DNA from: an uncultured Gammaproteobacteria bacterium
GTDB taxonomy: Bacteria > Pseudomonadota > Gammaproteobacteria > PS1 > Pseudothioglobaceae
Length of the DNA: 64,000 bases
Direction of reading: 5' to 3'
Assembly (NCBI GenBank): GCA_902509905.1
Contig: CABWZI010000003.1
Location: 53,542-117,541, forward strand
Shown here: one piece after another, positions 53,401 to 61,414 of the stretch
Layout: every line of letters begins with the position of its first letter
Position numbering within the stretch: the first letter of the stretch is position 1
The notes under the pieces: generated by a model
Database searches by the model: none
The model's input: only the letters and a program-made list of their open reading frames with translations
Told to the model about the DNA's origin: nothing
Position numbers and translations under genes: made by a program

Positions 53401-56306
53401 GTGACAATATTACAATCACATTTAATGAGGCGGTCAGAAATACCAATGACTCGGCGTTAACGAGTAGCAATGTCGATGATCTCATTACTCTTAAAGATAG
53501 CGATGAAAACGGCACTGATATAGATTTCAATGCAACCATAGATTCGGACAAAAAGATTATTACGATCAACCCGGATAGTAATTTTTCAAGTGAGCAAACT
53601 ATCTATGTTGCTATCGGTGCAACCCTAGAAGATGACTCTGATAACGCCATTACTGCTGGCGAAATAACCTTTGTAGCTGCAGACTCAACTGCCCCAAATC
53701 TAGACTTTACACCAGCAAACTCTGATACAGGAATAGCGATCAACTCAGACATTACCATCGCCTTTGATGAAGTCATTAGAAATACCGATGACTCAGCATT
53801 AACTGACTCAAATGTCGACAGTTTAATTACCCTCAAGACGACCAACTCTAGTGGAGCTGATATCGCTTTTGATGCGGTGATAGATAACTCCAAACAGCTC
53901 ATAACAATTGCGCCGAATAGTGATTTTTCAAGTGAGCAAGTGGTCTATGTGGCTATTGGTGCAACGGTAGAAGACGCCTCAGATAACGCAATTAGTGCTA
54001 GCTCTATAACCTTTACAGCTGCGGATGCAACCGCACCAACTGTTGCCTTTGTGCCTCCAGATGCATCAAACTGCGTTCCTATTTCTTCAAACGTATCTCT
54101 AACCTTTAGTGAAGCGGTTAGAAATCCTGATGATTCAGCCATCACTGACTCAAATGTTGAGGGCTTAATCACACTTGAGTACACATCTGACAACTCTCCA
54201 GTAGCCTTTACTGCGACGATAGACTCAGATAAAAAAGTTATTACTATTAATCCAGATAGCGATTTTGTGAGCGGACAAGTCGTTAATGTTGCTATTGAAG
54301 CTGTAGAAGATTCATCTGATAATGTAATGAGCGCCACCTCAGGTACATTCTGTGTTGTTGATTCTACGGCGCCAGTCTTAACTTTCAGTCCAGCAAACTC
54401 GTCAACCATGGTTGCTGAAGATACAGACGTTACCCTGAGCTTTGATGAAGAAATAAGACTTATTGATAACTCAGCCTTAAACAACACTAATGTCGATAGC
54501 TTAATTACCTTAAAAGAGAATGACGTAAATGGTGATGATATTCCATTTGATGCCACTATAGACGCAGACAAGCAGGTCATAACGCTTGACTTGGTAAGTA
54601 ATTTATCTAGCAATCAAATTGTTTATGTCGCGATTGGTGCTACCGTTGAAGACTCTTATAATAATGCTATATCAGCTGCTTCAGCCACATTCACTACGGG
54701 TGACTCGTTGCCACCAACCGTAGAAATTGCAGCAGTGATTACCGCCTCCATTGCAACCGATTCTGACATAACATTCACCTTCAGTGAGAAGATTAGGCTT
54801 ATTAATGACAGCGCAATAGACAACACTAACGTTGGAAGCTTAATAACCCTGAAAGATACCGATGCAAACGGCACAGATATTCCCTTTTCAGCAACTATTA
54901 ATTCAGCTAAAACCATTATTACAATTAATCCAACCAGTAACTTTTCAAGTCAACAAATAGTCTATGCCGAGGTTCCTGCAAATACTTTCGAAGATTTCTC
55001 AGATAATCTAGTTCCTCAAACAATCAAGACGTTTACTGCTGAATATCTTAAAACCTCACTATCTAACCCTCTTAATGAGAAGGATGTTGTTGGCCTTATA
55101 GAGGCACAGATAGAGAGCGCCAAGAGGATGATTGAGCATTCAACTAAACCTGTTCTAAAGCGAATGGAATTTCTGAGAAGACACAACGATCAAAACAACG
55201 TTTCTAATCAAGGCATCAAGCTTAATTTTGTTAATTCAACACTCACCCAGATCTCGAGTGCGCTCAATCTTTCTGGCTTTCTGAATGCAACGGCAGATCT
55301 GTTTGGGAACGAATGGGCAGTCTGGAGCGAGGGAAGTATTAGTGTTGGTGAGACGGATTCAACCAGTGCCTCATCTCTCAAAGAAATCAAAAGCTCTGGA
55401 ATCACTCTAGGTGCTGACAAGATTGTTGATCAAAATCAAATTTATGGCGTAGCAATAAAAATGGAGGATGATGACAGTGATATAGGCTCATCTGGAAGCA
55501 AACTAGATACGGATAGCTTGAGCCTATCCATTTATGGAACCTTTCCGTTCAGTGAAAAAACCTATATCGATAGCACTCTTGGAGTTGGCAAAATTAGAAC
55601 TGATCTAACAAGAATCCATGAATCAGGAACATTGACGGGACACAGAAAAGGAGAACAGGTTTTTAGCACTATTCTCTATGGCGCCGAATTTGAAAATGAA
55701 GTAACACTTTCCCCTTACGGTCGTATTGACGTCGGTTACACAAAATTAAAGAGCTATTCTGAATCTGGAAAGGTGGCATCAATAAACTACAATGAGCAAA
55801 AAATTAAAACAGCAAGAGCCTCAATTGGCCTTCTTATAGATGATGAAATTCAGACTCCAGAGGCCACATTTTTTCCAAACGCTCGAATAGAGTATGGCAA
55901 AGATGCAGTGGATGCCTCAGATGCAGTCCTCTCCTATGTCGTTTACCCAAACACGGATTACACTTTTAAGATAGATAGGGAAGAAAGTGATAATTTTAGA
56001 TTGGGCTTTGGTACTGATATTTTAGTTGAGGGTGGTTGGATCTTCACTGCTGACTTTGAGAGGAGCCAAGAAGATAGCTCTAGTTATGAAAATTCAATCA
56101 ATCTCGGCGCCTCATTTCAGCCAAATTCAAATACTGAATATAGTTTTTCAGTCATTGGAGGAAGCTCCGCTAACAAACAATTTGGAATTGACTATGATAA
56201 AAATATGACTGATGACTGGACACTCAACGCAGGTTTAGAGGTCGCAAAATCATCAAACTCAGGATTCATAAATACTATTGAGTTTAGGACTAGAATGTCT
56301 TTTTGA
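50415..56306 (+). CDS. Giant autotransporter adhesin with nine Ig-like repeats
   Basis: 1963 residues with a GTG start (VLTKKNIYQ...). A signal peptide (cleavage near STAEA, about 24) is followed by a beta-rich passenger (about 25-515: glycine- and asparagine-rich, with repeated NNGTVT/GGTL-like turns typical of beta-helices), nine tandem domains of 114 residues (about 519-1539) of the SbsA Ig-like (Big_5) type, a helical linker (about 1545-1600: VVGLIEAQIESAKRMIEHS), and a C-terminal beta-barrel of the autotransporter type ending in the terminal phenylalanine (RTRMSF). It would be displayed on the cell surface, likely for adhesion. No ribosome site is obvious; the gene is intact. Confidence 0.9.
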   Translation: MLTKKNIYQALFIILISVASTAEACRHNNRYWVAADDGSDKFWHNSANWSCSSGGSGGASVPNDQKKKAFFNNGSTVDAKLNNNVVKINKLLVYNSYSGTIDLNGKNLNSSKGGLIQGTILINGGMLQTWGWTTIESGGLVNASGSGSRIKIGHNLSVKNGGTLTAPDGGNDRFIVRGGFNIHSGGTFNHNNGTVTLTTKWRNANNKPTARIYIEDGPGTGRDFYNLRKTGNKSIYLGNDIEIKNNLSLIGKGYIYAQDLGGTNHDITIGGNWYQNKDTSFQARSGKVMFNGSSAQTITSRSNFNTLRIYNSDVSLLRAATVNGTLRIFSGATLDINGYNLTAGTLNNAGNLQLKGTETLTITTKDTDSGTITYDGSATGLKYGNTYYNLAINSPSGTMTLNADLDVNGSLTIADGTLNTGNNDMSVAGNWANNGSFVSGTGKVTFDGNSNIVTGGTGDSNDFHDVTLSGTVGSQSGAIAIDNDFEITSTGNWYTNCFAMTVGGTSAEGSGSIETTLSPTVTFSPANSATGVVVGSNLTLSFNVAVRNTDNSALTDSNVDSLITLKETNSSGSDIAFDATISSDKKVITINPDSDFSSLQAVYVAIGNTVENDCGTAISASSATFTAADTAGPTTTWSPANSATGVAVDSNITLTLNEVVRNIDDSALSDSNVDTLITLKSTNSSGSDIAFDATIDSDKEVITINPTSDFDSEQVIYVAIGATVEDSSGNANTASSITFTAIDSITPTLTFSPVSAAANVANDSNITITFTEAIRNTDDSALTDSNVDSLITLKETNSSGSNIAFDATISSDKKIITINPNSDFSSEQVIYVAIGTTVEDDANNAISASSVTFTAREIGVADTTAPTITFDPTNSATGVAKDSNITLTFSEAIRNNDNTVITDSNVGSLITLKSTSSSGANIGFAASINTAKTVITINPTSDFSSEQVIYVAIGSTVEDLYDNALTSSSATFTAIDTISPTLTFDPVDLENPVPVSDNITITFNEAVRNTNDSALTSSNVDDLITLKDSDENGTDIDFNATIDSDKKIITINPDSNFSSEQTIYVAIGATLEDDSDNAITAGEITFVAADSTAPNLDFTPANSDTGIAINSDITIAFDEVIRNTDDSALTDSNVDSLITLKTTNSSGADIAFDAVIDNSKQLITIAPNSDFSSEQVVYVAIGATVEDASDNAISASSITFTAADATAPTVAFVPPDASNCVPISSNVSLTFSEAVRNPDDSAITDSNVEGLITLEYTSDNSPVAFTATIDSDKKVITINPDSDFVSGQVVNVAIEAVEDSSDNVMSATSGTFCVVDSTAPVLTFSPANSSTMVAEDTDVTLSFDEEIRLIDNSALNNTNVDSLITLKENDVNGDDIPFDATIDADKQVITLDLVSNLSSNQIVYVAIGATVEDSYNNAISAASATFTTGDSLPPTVEIAAVITASIATDSDITFTFSEKIRLINDSAIDNTNVGSLITLKDTDANGTDIPFSATINSAKTIITINPTSNFSSQQIVYAEVPANTFEDFSDNLVPQTIKTFTAEYLKTSLSNPLNEKDVVGLIEAQIESAKRMIEHSTKPVLKRMEFLRRHNDQNNVSNQGIKLNFVNSTLTQISSALNLSGFLNATADLFGNEWAVWSEGSISVGETDSTSASSLKEIKSSGITLGADKIVDQNQIYGVAIKMEDDDSDIGSSGSKLDTDSLSLSIYGTFPFSEKTYIDSTLGVGKIRTDLTRIHESGTLTGHRKGEQVFSTILYGAEFENEVTLSPYGRIDVGYTKLKSYSESGKVASINYNEQKIKTARASIGLLIDDEIQTPEATFFPNARIEYGKDAVDASDAVLSYVVYPNTDYTFKIDREESDNFRLGFGTDILVEGGWIFTADFERSQEDSSSYENSINLGASFQPNSNTEYSFSVIGGSSANKQFGIDYDKNMTDDWTLNAGLEVAKSSNSGFINTIEFRTRMSF
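51969..55030 (+). repeat. Nine tandem 342-bp coding repeats (Ig-like domains)
   Basis: Repeat starts (the Pro of PT-x-TFSP) are at 51969, 52311, 52653, 53010, 53352, 53694, 54036, 54372 and 54714, so the periods are 342, 342, 357, 342, 342, 342, 336 and 342 bases. Each unit carries NITLTF-EAVRNTDDSAL, DSNVDSLITL and SSEQVIYVAIGATVED. Units 1-3 are close to identical over long stretches at DNA level (for example around 52117 and 52460), suggesting recent duplication or gene conversion; later units are more diverged. Confidence 0.93.
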
Positions 56307-56337
56307 GTTAAAATTCTCAATAAATTCTAGATTCAAT

Positions 56338-58203
56338 CTACACAACATAGAAATTTACCCCAATAATTACCCGATCCTTTTTGCCATTATATGCAGCTGA
56401 ATGGAGACGATCAGCTGGAAAAATAATAATCATTCCATCTGTTGGAAGAACATTCTCTTCAGGCTCATAAAGTCTTAGCAAACCAGGCTCTGAAGAGCTC
56501 TGATCACCTATTGATAAATAATAAACTAAACTAAATTTTTGTAGTCCTAATTTTAAAACTGGATCATTGTCCAGTTTAGTAATGTGATTATGGGTATTCA
56601 CTCCCCCATTATCTGATACGATTGTATAGAAAGAGTCATCAAAATATATATCTTTTTTCAGAGTTTTTTTTAAAATTAATATTAAATCTTTTTCAGTATC
56701 TTCAAACGATAAATTGTCAAAAAGTTTGTATCCAGATCCCCTGGCATTTCCAAAACTTGGGTCTTTAATTCTATCTAAATCAATTGCTTTTAATTTATAC
56801 AACTTGCTGATTAAATCCAAATCAACTTTTCTTTTCAATATAAGAGGATTAAGAGGTAAATTAAATGAGTAATCTATATCAGTAATATTTATTTTTTGGG
56901 GAGAATTTTGATAAGATTTTATTCTAGAAGAAATTACTTCATAAATTAAACTTATTGTTTTGGAACTTGGATCGATATGTTTGGCTTTTGATAAAAACTC
57001 TAAAGAATCTTTTATAGAATTCTTCTGATAAAAGATTAATCCTAAATTCTTATATGCCTCGGCGTAATCAGGATCCATTTTAATAACAGCCTTAAAGCCT
57101 TTTTCAGCCTCTTTAGTTTTTCCGAGAGCTTTAAGATTAATACTATATTGATTCAAAGTTTCAGCATCATCAGAATTCAATGAAATTGAATCAACATAAC
57201 TTCTATCTGCTTCTTCTAACTTACCTAAATTATGAAGAATATTAGCTAAATTATAGTGGGCTGCAGCAGAGTCAGCATTTAATTCTATTGCTTTTCTACA
57301 AATATTTTCAGCCTCTTCTAACCTATCCAAGTCTTTTAAATTGACACTAAGATTTAAGTATGCTTCAATAAAATCAGGCTCTATCGATATTGCTTTTTTA
57401 TATGATGATTCTGCTTCATTTAACCTTCCAACTTCAGTAAAAATTGCACCTAAATTACTATAAGCTTCTGCAAAAGTTGGATTAATTAATATGACTTTTT
57501 CATAATTTTGAATCGCAGAATTAAAATCTTCTAATTTCTGACAAATAACTCCCAAACTAAAATAAGCTTCATAATATTCTGGCCTTAAATTTATTGAATT
57601 ATTAAAACAACTCACGGCTGATTTAATCTCACCAAGACGCTGAAATGTTATGCCAAGGTTGTAATGAGCCTCAGGATAATCTGCATTCAACTCTATAACT
57701 TTCATATAACTCTTTAATGAAATAGGTAAATTATCAAGCTCATTAAGTACAATGCTTAAGTTATTAAAAGCCTCAGCATAATTACTATTTATTTCGATTG
57801 CATCTAAATAACTTTTAATTGATGATTCGAGTTGATTCTTATACTTATAAGCATTACCAAGGTTATTATGGGCCTCTGCAAAATTAGAATTGATTGTAAT
57901 TGCAAATTTATAAGATTTAATAGCCTCATCAATTAGCTCTTTTTCTTTGTAAGAATTACCAAGATTGTTATGTGCTTGAGCGTAATTTGGATTAATGTCT
58001 AATGCACTCTTATAAAATTTAATTGCCTGATTATAATTTTCTAAAGATGCGTAACATGCTCCACAAACATTATATAAGATTGGCTCATTCGGATACTTTA
58101 TCAATAATTCATTAACAAAAATAATAGCCTTACTAGGCTTTCCCTTTGTGAATAAACCAATTGCTTTCTGAATTTCATTTTCAGAAGGTTTTTCTAGAGT
58201 CAT
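56338..58203 (-). CDS. TPR repeat protein with C-terminal 2OG-Fe(II) oxygenase domain
   Basis: 621 residues. About ten to eleven 34-residue TPR units (residues about 5-390; recurring AEAHNNLGN and EAYSNLGA patterns) precede an oxygenase domain (about 480-621). This has the His pair in GGVNTHNHITKLD, a SLVYYLSIGDQ strand, and the distal FPADRLHSA (His) with the 2OG arginine in KDRVIIGVNFYV, the layout of the 'putative 2OG-Fe(II) oxygenase' family. TPRs would hold a protein substrate for hydroxylation. Its stop converges with the giant adhesin stop with 31 bases between, so the adhesin is a conceivable, unproven target. Confidence 0.88.
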   Translation of the reverse strand: MTLEKPSENEIQKAIGLFTKGKPSKAIIFVNELLIKYPNEPILYNVCGACYASLENYNQAIKFYKSALDINPNYAQAHNNLGNSYKEKELIDEAIKSYKFAITINSNFAEAHNNLGNAYKYKNQLESSIKSYLDAIEINSNYAEAFNNLSIVLNELDNLPISLKSYMKVIELNADYPEAHYNLGITFQRLGEIKSAVSCFNNSINLRPEYYEAYFSLGVICQKLEDFNSAIQNYEKVILINPTFAEAYSNLGAIFTEVGRLNEAESSYKKAISIEPDFIEAYLNLSVNLKDLDRLEEAENICRKAIELNADSAAAHYNLANILHNLGKLEEADRSYVDSISLNSDDAETLNQYSINLKALGKTKEAEKGFKAVIKMDPDYAEAYKNLGLIFYQKNSIKDSLEFLSKAKHIDPSSKTISLIYEVISSRIKSYQNSPQKINITDIDYSFNLPLNPLILKRKVDLDLISKLYKLKAIDLDRIKDPSFGNARGSGYKLFDNLSFEDTEKDLILILKKTLKKDIYFDDSFYTIVSDNGGVNTHNHITKLDNDPVLKLGLQKFSLVYYLSIGDQSSSEPGLLRLYEPEENVLPTDGMIIIFPADRLHSAAYNGKKDRVIIGVNFYVV

Positions 58204-58311
58204 TAAAAAACGATATTTGAAACCAAATTCTATTTTATACTCACAATAATTGACAAAGAGAATAATAGTCTTTGTATGTATACTTTAAATCAAATCACCA
58301 TAGTTTAGAAT

Positions 58312-58506
58312 ATGTACTGCATTAAAGCTGAGATTCACCAAGAGATTTGTGACATTGATGATGAACTAAAGGCTATCTACCATAGTAACGACACTGTATG
58401 CATTTGGGTATTTAAAACCAGAGAAGATAGAAACCGATTTATGGATGAAACTGCAGGGATGCTTAAGCTTGACAGAGAGCAATACTATGAATCTAATTAC
58501 ATTTAG
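58312..58506 (+). CDS. 64-residue hypothetical protein
   Basis: A small cytoplasmic-looking protein with no membrane segment; reads KAEIHQEICDIDDELKAIYH early and FKTREDRNRFMDETAGML later, predicted alpha/beta. No family recognised. It stands alone between the TPR gene (minus strand) and djlA; its ATG follows a weak TAGAAT box. The 164-base gap to djlA (58507-58670) holds a TATAAT near 58636 that may serve djlA. Confidence 0.62.
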   Translation: MYCIKAEIHQEICDIDDELKAIYHSNDTVCIWVFKTREDRNRFMDETAGMLKLDREQYYESNYI

Positions 58507-58670
58507 ATGAAATTGCTCTTTTTTGCAGTTGAATTAGAAAGAACTAGCTACTAAGAATGATTAGTGGTTTATTTAAGTATAGATAAAATTATAGCTTTCA
58601 CTTGAAGAGTTAAAGTCTCACTCTATCTAGTAGAGATATAATATGTATTTTAGATATTAAATAAATTGAT

Positions 58671-59447
58671 ATGAGCTGGTGGTCAACGGTTATTGGGGGT
58701 GCAGTAGGCTTCATGATTGGAGGTCCTTTGGGTGCAATGCTGGGCGTTGCTTTTGCAGGTAATTTTTCTAAAAGAAGGGCAAACTCAGGCTTTAATGGTA
58801 ACTTTGGTCCAGGTAATCAGCAGCGAGTCCAAGCAGCCTTCTTTAGCGGCGTATTCTCGGTTATGGGCTATATCTCCAAAGTGGATGGCAAGGTTTCGAA
58901 ATCTGAGATTGTATTAGCTCAGCAAGTCATGCAGCATATGCAATTGTCTGAAGAGATGATTCAAGTTGCTAAAGACCTCTTTAACCAAGGAAAACAAGTC
59001 GACTTTAAATTAGATGAAGTGCTGGAGCAGTTTCGTGTTGAAACGCACAGAAGAACACACTTAATTCGTATGTTTTTAGAAATCCAGATCCAAGCTGCTT
59101 ATGCCGATGGAATTTTTGATAATAGAGAGCACAATGCGCTCAAAGATATCGCTCAAAAACTGCACTTCCCTCTTCACGAGTTAGAAAATTTGATTCAACA
59201 GTTTACTGCCTCAAAAAGTGGCTCCAAGCAAACCTCTGTTGAGGATGCTTACAAGATACTGGGTGCAGAAGAATCTCTCGATGATAAAGAGATTAAGCGA
59301 GCCTACAGGCGCTTATTGGCTCAGCATCACCCTGATAAACTCGTTGCCAAGGGACTGCCTGAAGAGATGCAGAAGCTAGCCAACGAAAAAACGCAAGAAA
59401 TCATTAGTGCTTATGAAGTTATCAAAAAGCATCGAGGTATGCGTTAA
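58671..59447 (+). CDS. djlA: DjlA-type membrane-anchored J-domain protein
   Basis: 258 residues with the DjlA layout: an N-terminal membrane helix (MSWWSTVIGGAVGFMIGGPL, dimerising glycines), a TerB-like domain (about 50-170, SKVDGKVSKSEI and YADGIFDNREHNAL), and a C-terminal J-domain (about 192-258) with the HPD motif in AQHHPDKLVAKG. It is a co-chaperone of DnaK at the inner membrane. In E. coli it affects capsule and stress signalling. The family is characteristic of gammaproteobacteria. Confidence 0.93.
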   Translation: MSWWSTVIGGAVGFMIGGPLGAMLGVAFAGNFSKRRANSGFNGNFGPGNQQRVQAAFFSGVFSVMGYISKVDGKVSKSEIVLAQQVMQHMQLSEEMIQVAKDLFNQGKQVDFKLDEVLEQFRVETHRRTHLIRMFLEIQIQAAYADGIFDNREHNALKDIAQKLHFPLHELENLIQQFTASKSGSKQTSVEDAYKILGAEESLDDKEIKRAYRRLLAQHHPDKLVAKGLPEEMQKLANEKTQEIISAYEVIKKHRGMR

Positions 59448-59465
59448 AGTTATATTCAGATTAAG

Positions 59466-59795
59466 TTATTTATTCTGACTTAAGTATTCCCAGTAACCTT
59501 CCAAATCTTTTTCAAAAGAAATGACCTCATCACCTTTTCTGAAGAGCCTCTTTTCCTTTTTTTTAGTATTCCATTTAAGGTCTTGATTGAGGCTGTTATA
59601 GGCCATAACGAGTTCTCTTTTAGTATCATCTTTGATGCTGTCAACCCAATCATCTTGCTGAACACTAACCTCAACCCAGCCATCATAAATACATACATCT
59701 CGCCACAATTCGTATGACAAATCATCTGAATTACTTTCTTCTATCTCTTTAATCAATGCTTGAAGCAATGGGGACACTTTAATGAAGTAACTCAT
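59466..59795 (-). CDS. Hypothetical protein, 109 residues
   Basis: A soluble acidic-to-neutral protein (MSYFIKVSPLLQALIKEIEE start; GWVEVSVQQDDWVDSIKDD middle; C-terminal lysine-rich WNTKKKEKRLFRKGDEV). No family recognised. It lies 18 bases downstream of the AlpA-like gene on the same strand, so the pair may be co-transcribed. Confidence 0.6.
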   Translation of the reverse strand: MSYFIKVSPLLQALIKEIEESNSDDLSYELWRDVCIYDGWVEVSVQQDDWVDSIKDDTKRELVMAYNSLNQDLKWNTKKKEKRLFRKGDEVISFEKDLEGYWEYLSQNK

Positions 59796-59813
59796 TGATA
59801 TTTATTGAGAGTT

Positions 59814-60047
59814 TTAAGACAATAAATCATCAAAAAACTTGCCAATTTCAGAAAAAATGCCATCGTCCTTATGAAGCTCTTCTTTCTCTTTTTTCAACCA
59901 ATTCTCAATATCACTTTCAAACCACTTATTCGCTCTTCCATATTTTTTGGGTGCTGGAAAGTCCCCCTTCTGAATCATCTGATAGAGCTTTGTTCTTTTA
60001 AAGCCAACAATGTCAGTAACCTGTTTTTCGCTAAGTAACTTATCCAT
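59814..60047 (-). CDS. AlpA-family helix-turn-helix regulator
   Basis: 77 residues. The AlpA/MerR-like HTH is clear in DKLLSEKQVTDIVGFKRTKL, QMIQKGDFPAPKKYG and the following FESDIENWLKK. AlpA proteins regulate cryptic prophage and island integrase genes. No integrase or phage gene is nearby, so it is either a degenerate mobile-element remnant or a domesticated regulator; a hypothetical gene follows it. Confidence 0.85.
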   Translation of the reverse strand: MDKLLSEKQVTDIVGFKRTKLYQMIQKGDFPAPKKYGRANKWFESDIENWLKKEKEELHKDDGIFSEIGKFFDDLLS

Positions 60048-60073
60048 CCCTAAATTATATTCAAACTTGAGGT

Positions 60074-61078
60074 TTAAATGAATTCAGTTGATACTGCTAG
60101 AATTGCAATCACTAGTAAGGCTAGAGTTTGAAGCACAAGGAGAGCGATTGACCGTCCACCGAGCTCCATCATAGATTTGAGTGATGTTGTAACGCCCAAG
60201 CCAGCTATAGCAAAAACAAGCGACCATTGAGATACGTTTGCTAAAAACTGTGATAACAGCGTAGGTATATATCCGCTACTGTTGACAACCAAACAGACCG
60301 CGAACGCTAATGCAAACCACGGAAACGCTTTTGGGCTGATTGATTTGGACTCTCCCCTATTCAGGATAACTGCAATCATGATGACGATGATTGGCAGCAT
60401 AGAAATCCTTAAAAGCTTGATAAAAGTTGCAATATCACCAGTCTCGTTTGAGACAGCGTAGCCTGCACCAACCACCTGAGCAACATCATGAATTGTTGAG
60501 CCGATGAGGATGCCAATTTCAGCATCACTGAACTCTGCAACTGAAAAAAGTATGGGATATGCAATCATGGCGATGGTTGACAAAGCCGTCACACATACAA
60601 CAATGAACAGTGTATCTCGATGTCTTTCCTTCCAGTTTGGAAGCACTGACGCTACCGCAAGAGCGGCAGCAGCACCGCAAATAGAAACTGCACAGGCTGT
60701 TAGGAGACTAAACAGATATCTTCTTCCCATCAGCTTAGCAATTAGAACGCTTGTACCAATGGATAAAATAACCAAAATTGGAACAAACAGCAAGGTGTTA
60801 GTTCCAAGACCTGAAATTTGTTCAATTGTTACCCTAAAGCCCAACAGGGCGACACCAAAGCGAAGTATCTTCTTGCTTGAAAACTCGATTCCAGGAGCGC
60901 ATCTCTCATCCGTTGAGAGAAAATTAAAGGCGATACCTATAAGTAGTGCAAACAGCATCACCGGGGCCTTGTAATGAAGACTCAGAAAGCCTGCAGCGGC
61001 AGCAATAGTGCCAACTACAATGAGGCCAGGCGAAAGGACAGAGAGTCGATTCTGCAAGTTAAGAAGAAGTGAATTCAT
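60074..61078 (-). CDS. YeiH / UPF0324 family putative anion (sulfate/sulfite) exporter
   Basis: 334 residues with about ten membrane helices. LRFGVALLGFRVTIEQISGLG (about 72-92) and AAAALAVASVLPNWK are characteristic of the YeiH/UPF0324 (PSE) family. Members such as TauZ and SuyZ are induced with sulfonate catabolism and are proposed to export sulfite or sulfate. Such activity would dispose of sulfite released from a sulfonate, so it is a possible partner of the 23-29 kb cluster, 30 kb away. Direct evidence for the substrate is lacking. Confidence 0.85.
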   Translation of the reverse strand: MNSLLLNLQNRLSVLSPGLIVVGTIAAAAGFLSLHYKAPVMLFALLIGIAFNFLSTDERCAPGIEFSSKKILRFGVALLGFRVTIEQISGLGTNTLLFVPILVILSIGTSVLIAKLMGRRYLFSLLTACAVSICGAAAALAVASVLPNWKERHRDTLFIVVCVTALSTIAMIAYPILFSVAEFSDAEIGILIGSTIHDVAQVVGAGYAVSNETGDIATFIKLLRISMLPIIVIMIAVILNRGESKSISPKAFPWFALAFAVCLVVNSSGYIPTLLSQFLANVSQWSLVFAIAGLGVTTSLKSMMELGGRSIALLVLQTLALLVIAILAVSTEFI

Positions 61079-61156
61079 AAACAGGAATATTTTACTTTAA
61101 TTGAAAAATATAAATCGTAGTATCATGATAGTTTTAATTATAAAAAGGAGTCAGTT

Positions 61157-61414
61157 ATGAATGTATGCGTTGTATCTACTTTTGAAGGGACTACTGAGGA
61201 CTATATGGACATGTTTAATGCGACCAAAGAAAAGGGCCAGGGCTTTATGCAGGATTATGAGCTGGGCGTTATTAGAGAAGGCAAAGTCATGCTCATGATG
61301 CACATTACGGATATGAATAAAATGCAAGAGATAATGGGCTCAGAGGAAATGCAAGCATGGGACGAGAAATTTAATTGTGTAGATGAAATCTATGCTCTTG
61401 ATCAAATGAACTAA
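61157..61414 (+). CDS. Hypothetical dimeric alpha/beta-barrel-like small protein
   Basis: 85 residues, methionine-rich (MLMMHITDMNKMQEIMGSEE). The beta-alpha-beta pattern with GVIREGKVMLMMHITD resembles small ferredoxin-like (Dabb-type) fold proteins, but no family was recognised with confidence. AAAGGAG precedes ATG at 61157. Its stop overlaps the SpeD-like gene by one base, so the two are translated together. Confidence 0.65.
   Translation: MNVCVVSTFEGTTEDYMDMFNATKEKGQGFMQDYELGVIREGKVMLMMHITDMNKMQEIMGSEEMQAWDEKFNCVDEIYALDQMN

Noticed and set aside
51575..54916. A chain of long open frames on the minus strand through the Ig-like repeat region
   Set aside because: They arise because the opposite frame of the repeated coding sequence happens to be stop-free; their period follows the adhesin repeats, they lack ribosome sites, and the plus-strand frame encodes a coherent protein.
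51969..55030. Tandem repeats read as a CRISPR array
   Set aside because: The 342-base units are coding, in frame and without unique spacers.
59814..60047. A prophage or integrated island around the AlpA regulator
   Set aside because: The neighbours (djlA, YeiH-type exporter) are chromosomal and no integrase, phage genes or flanking repeats were seen.
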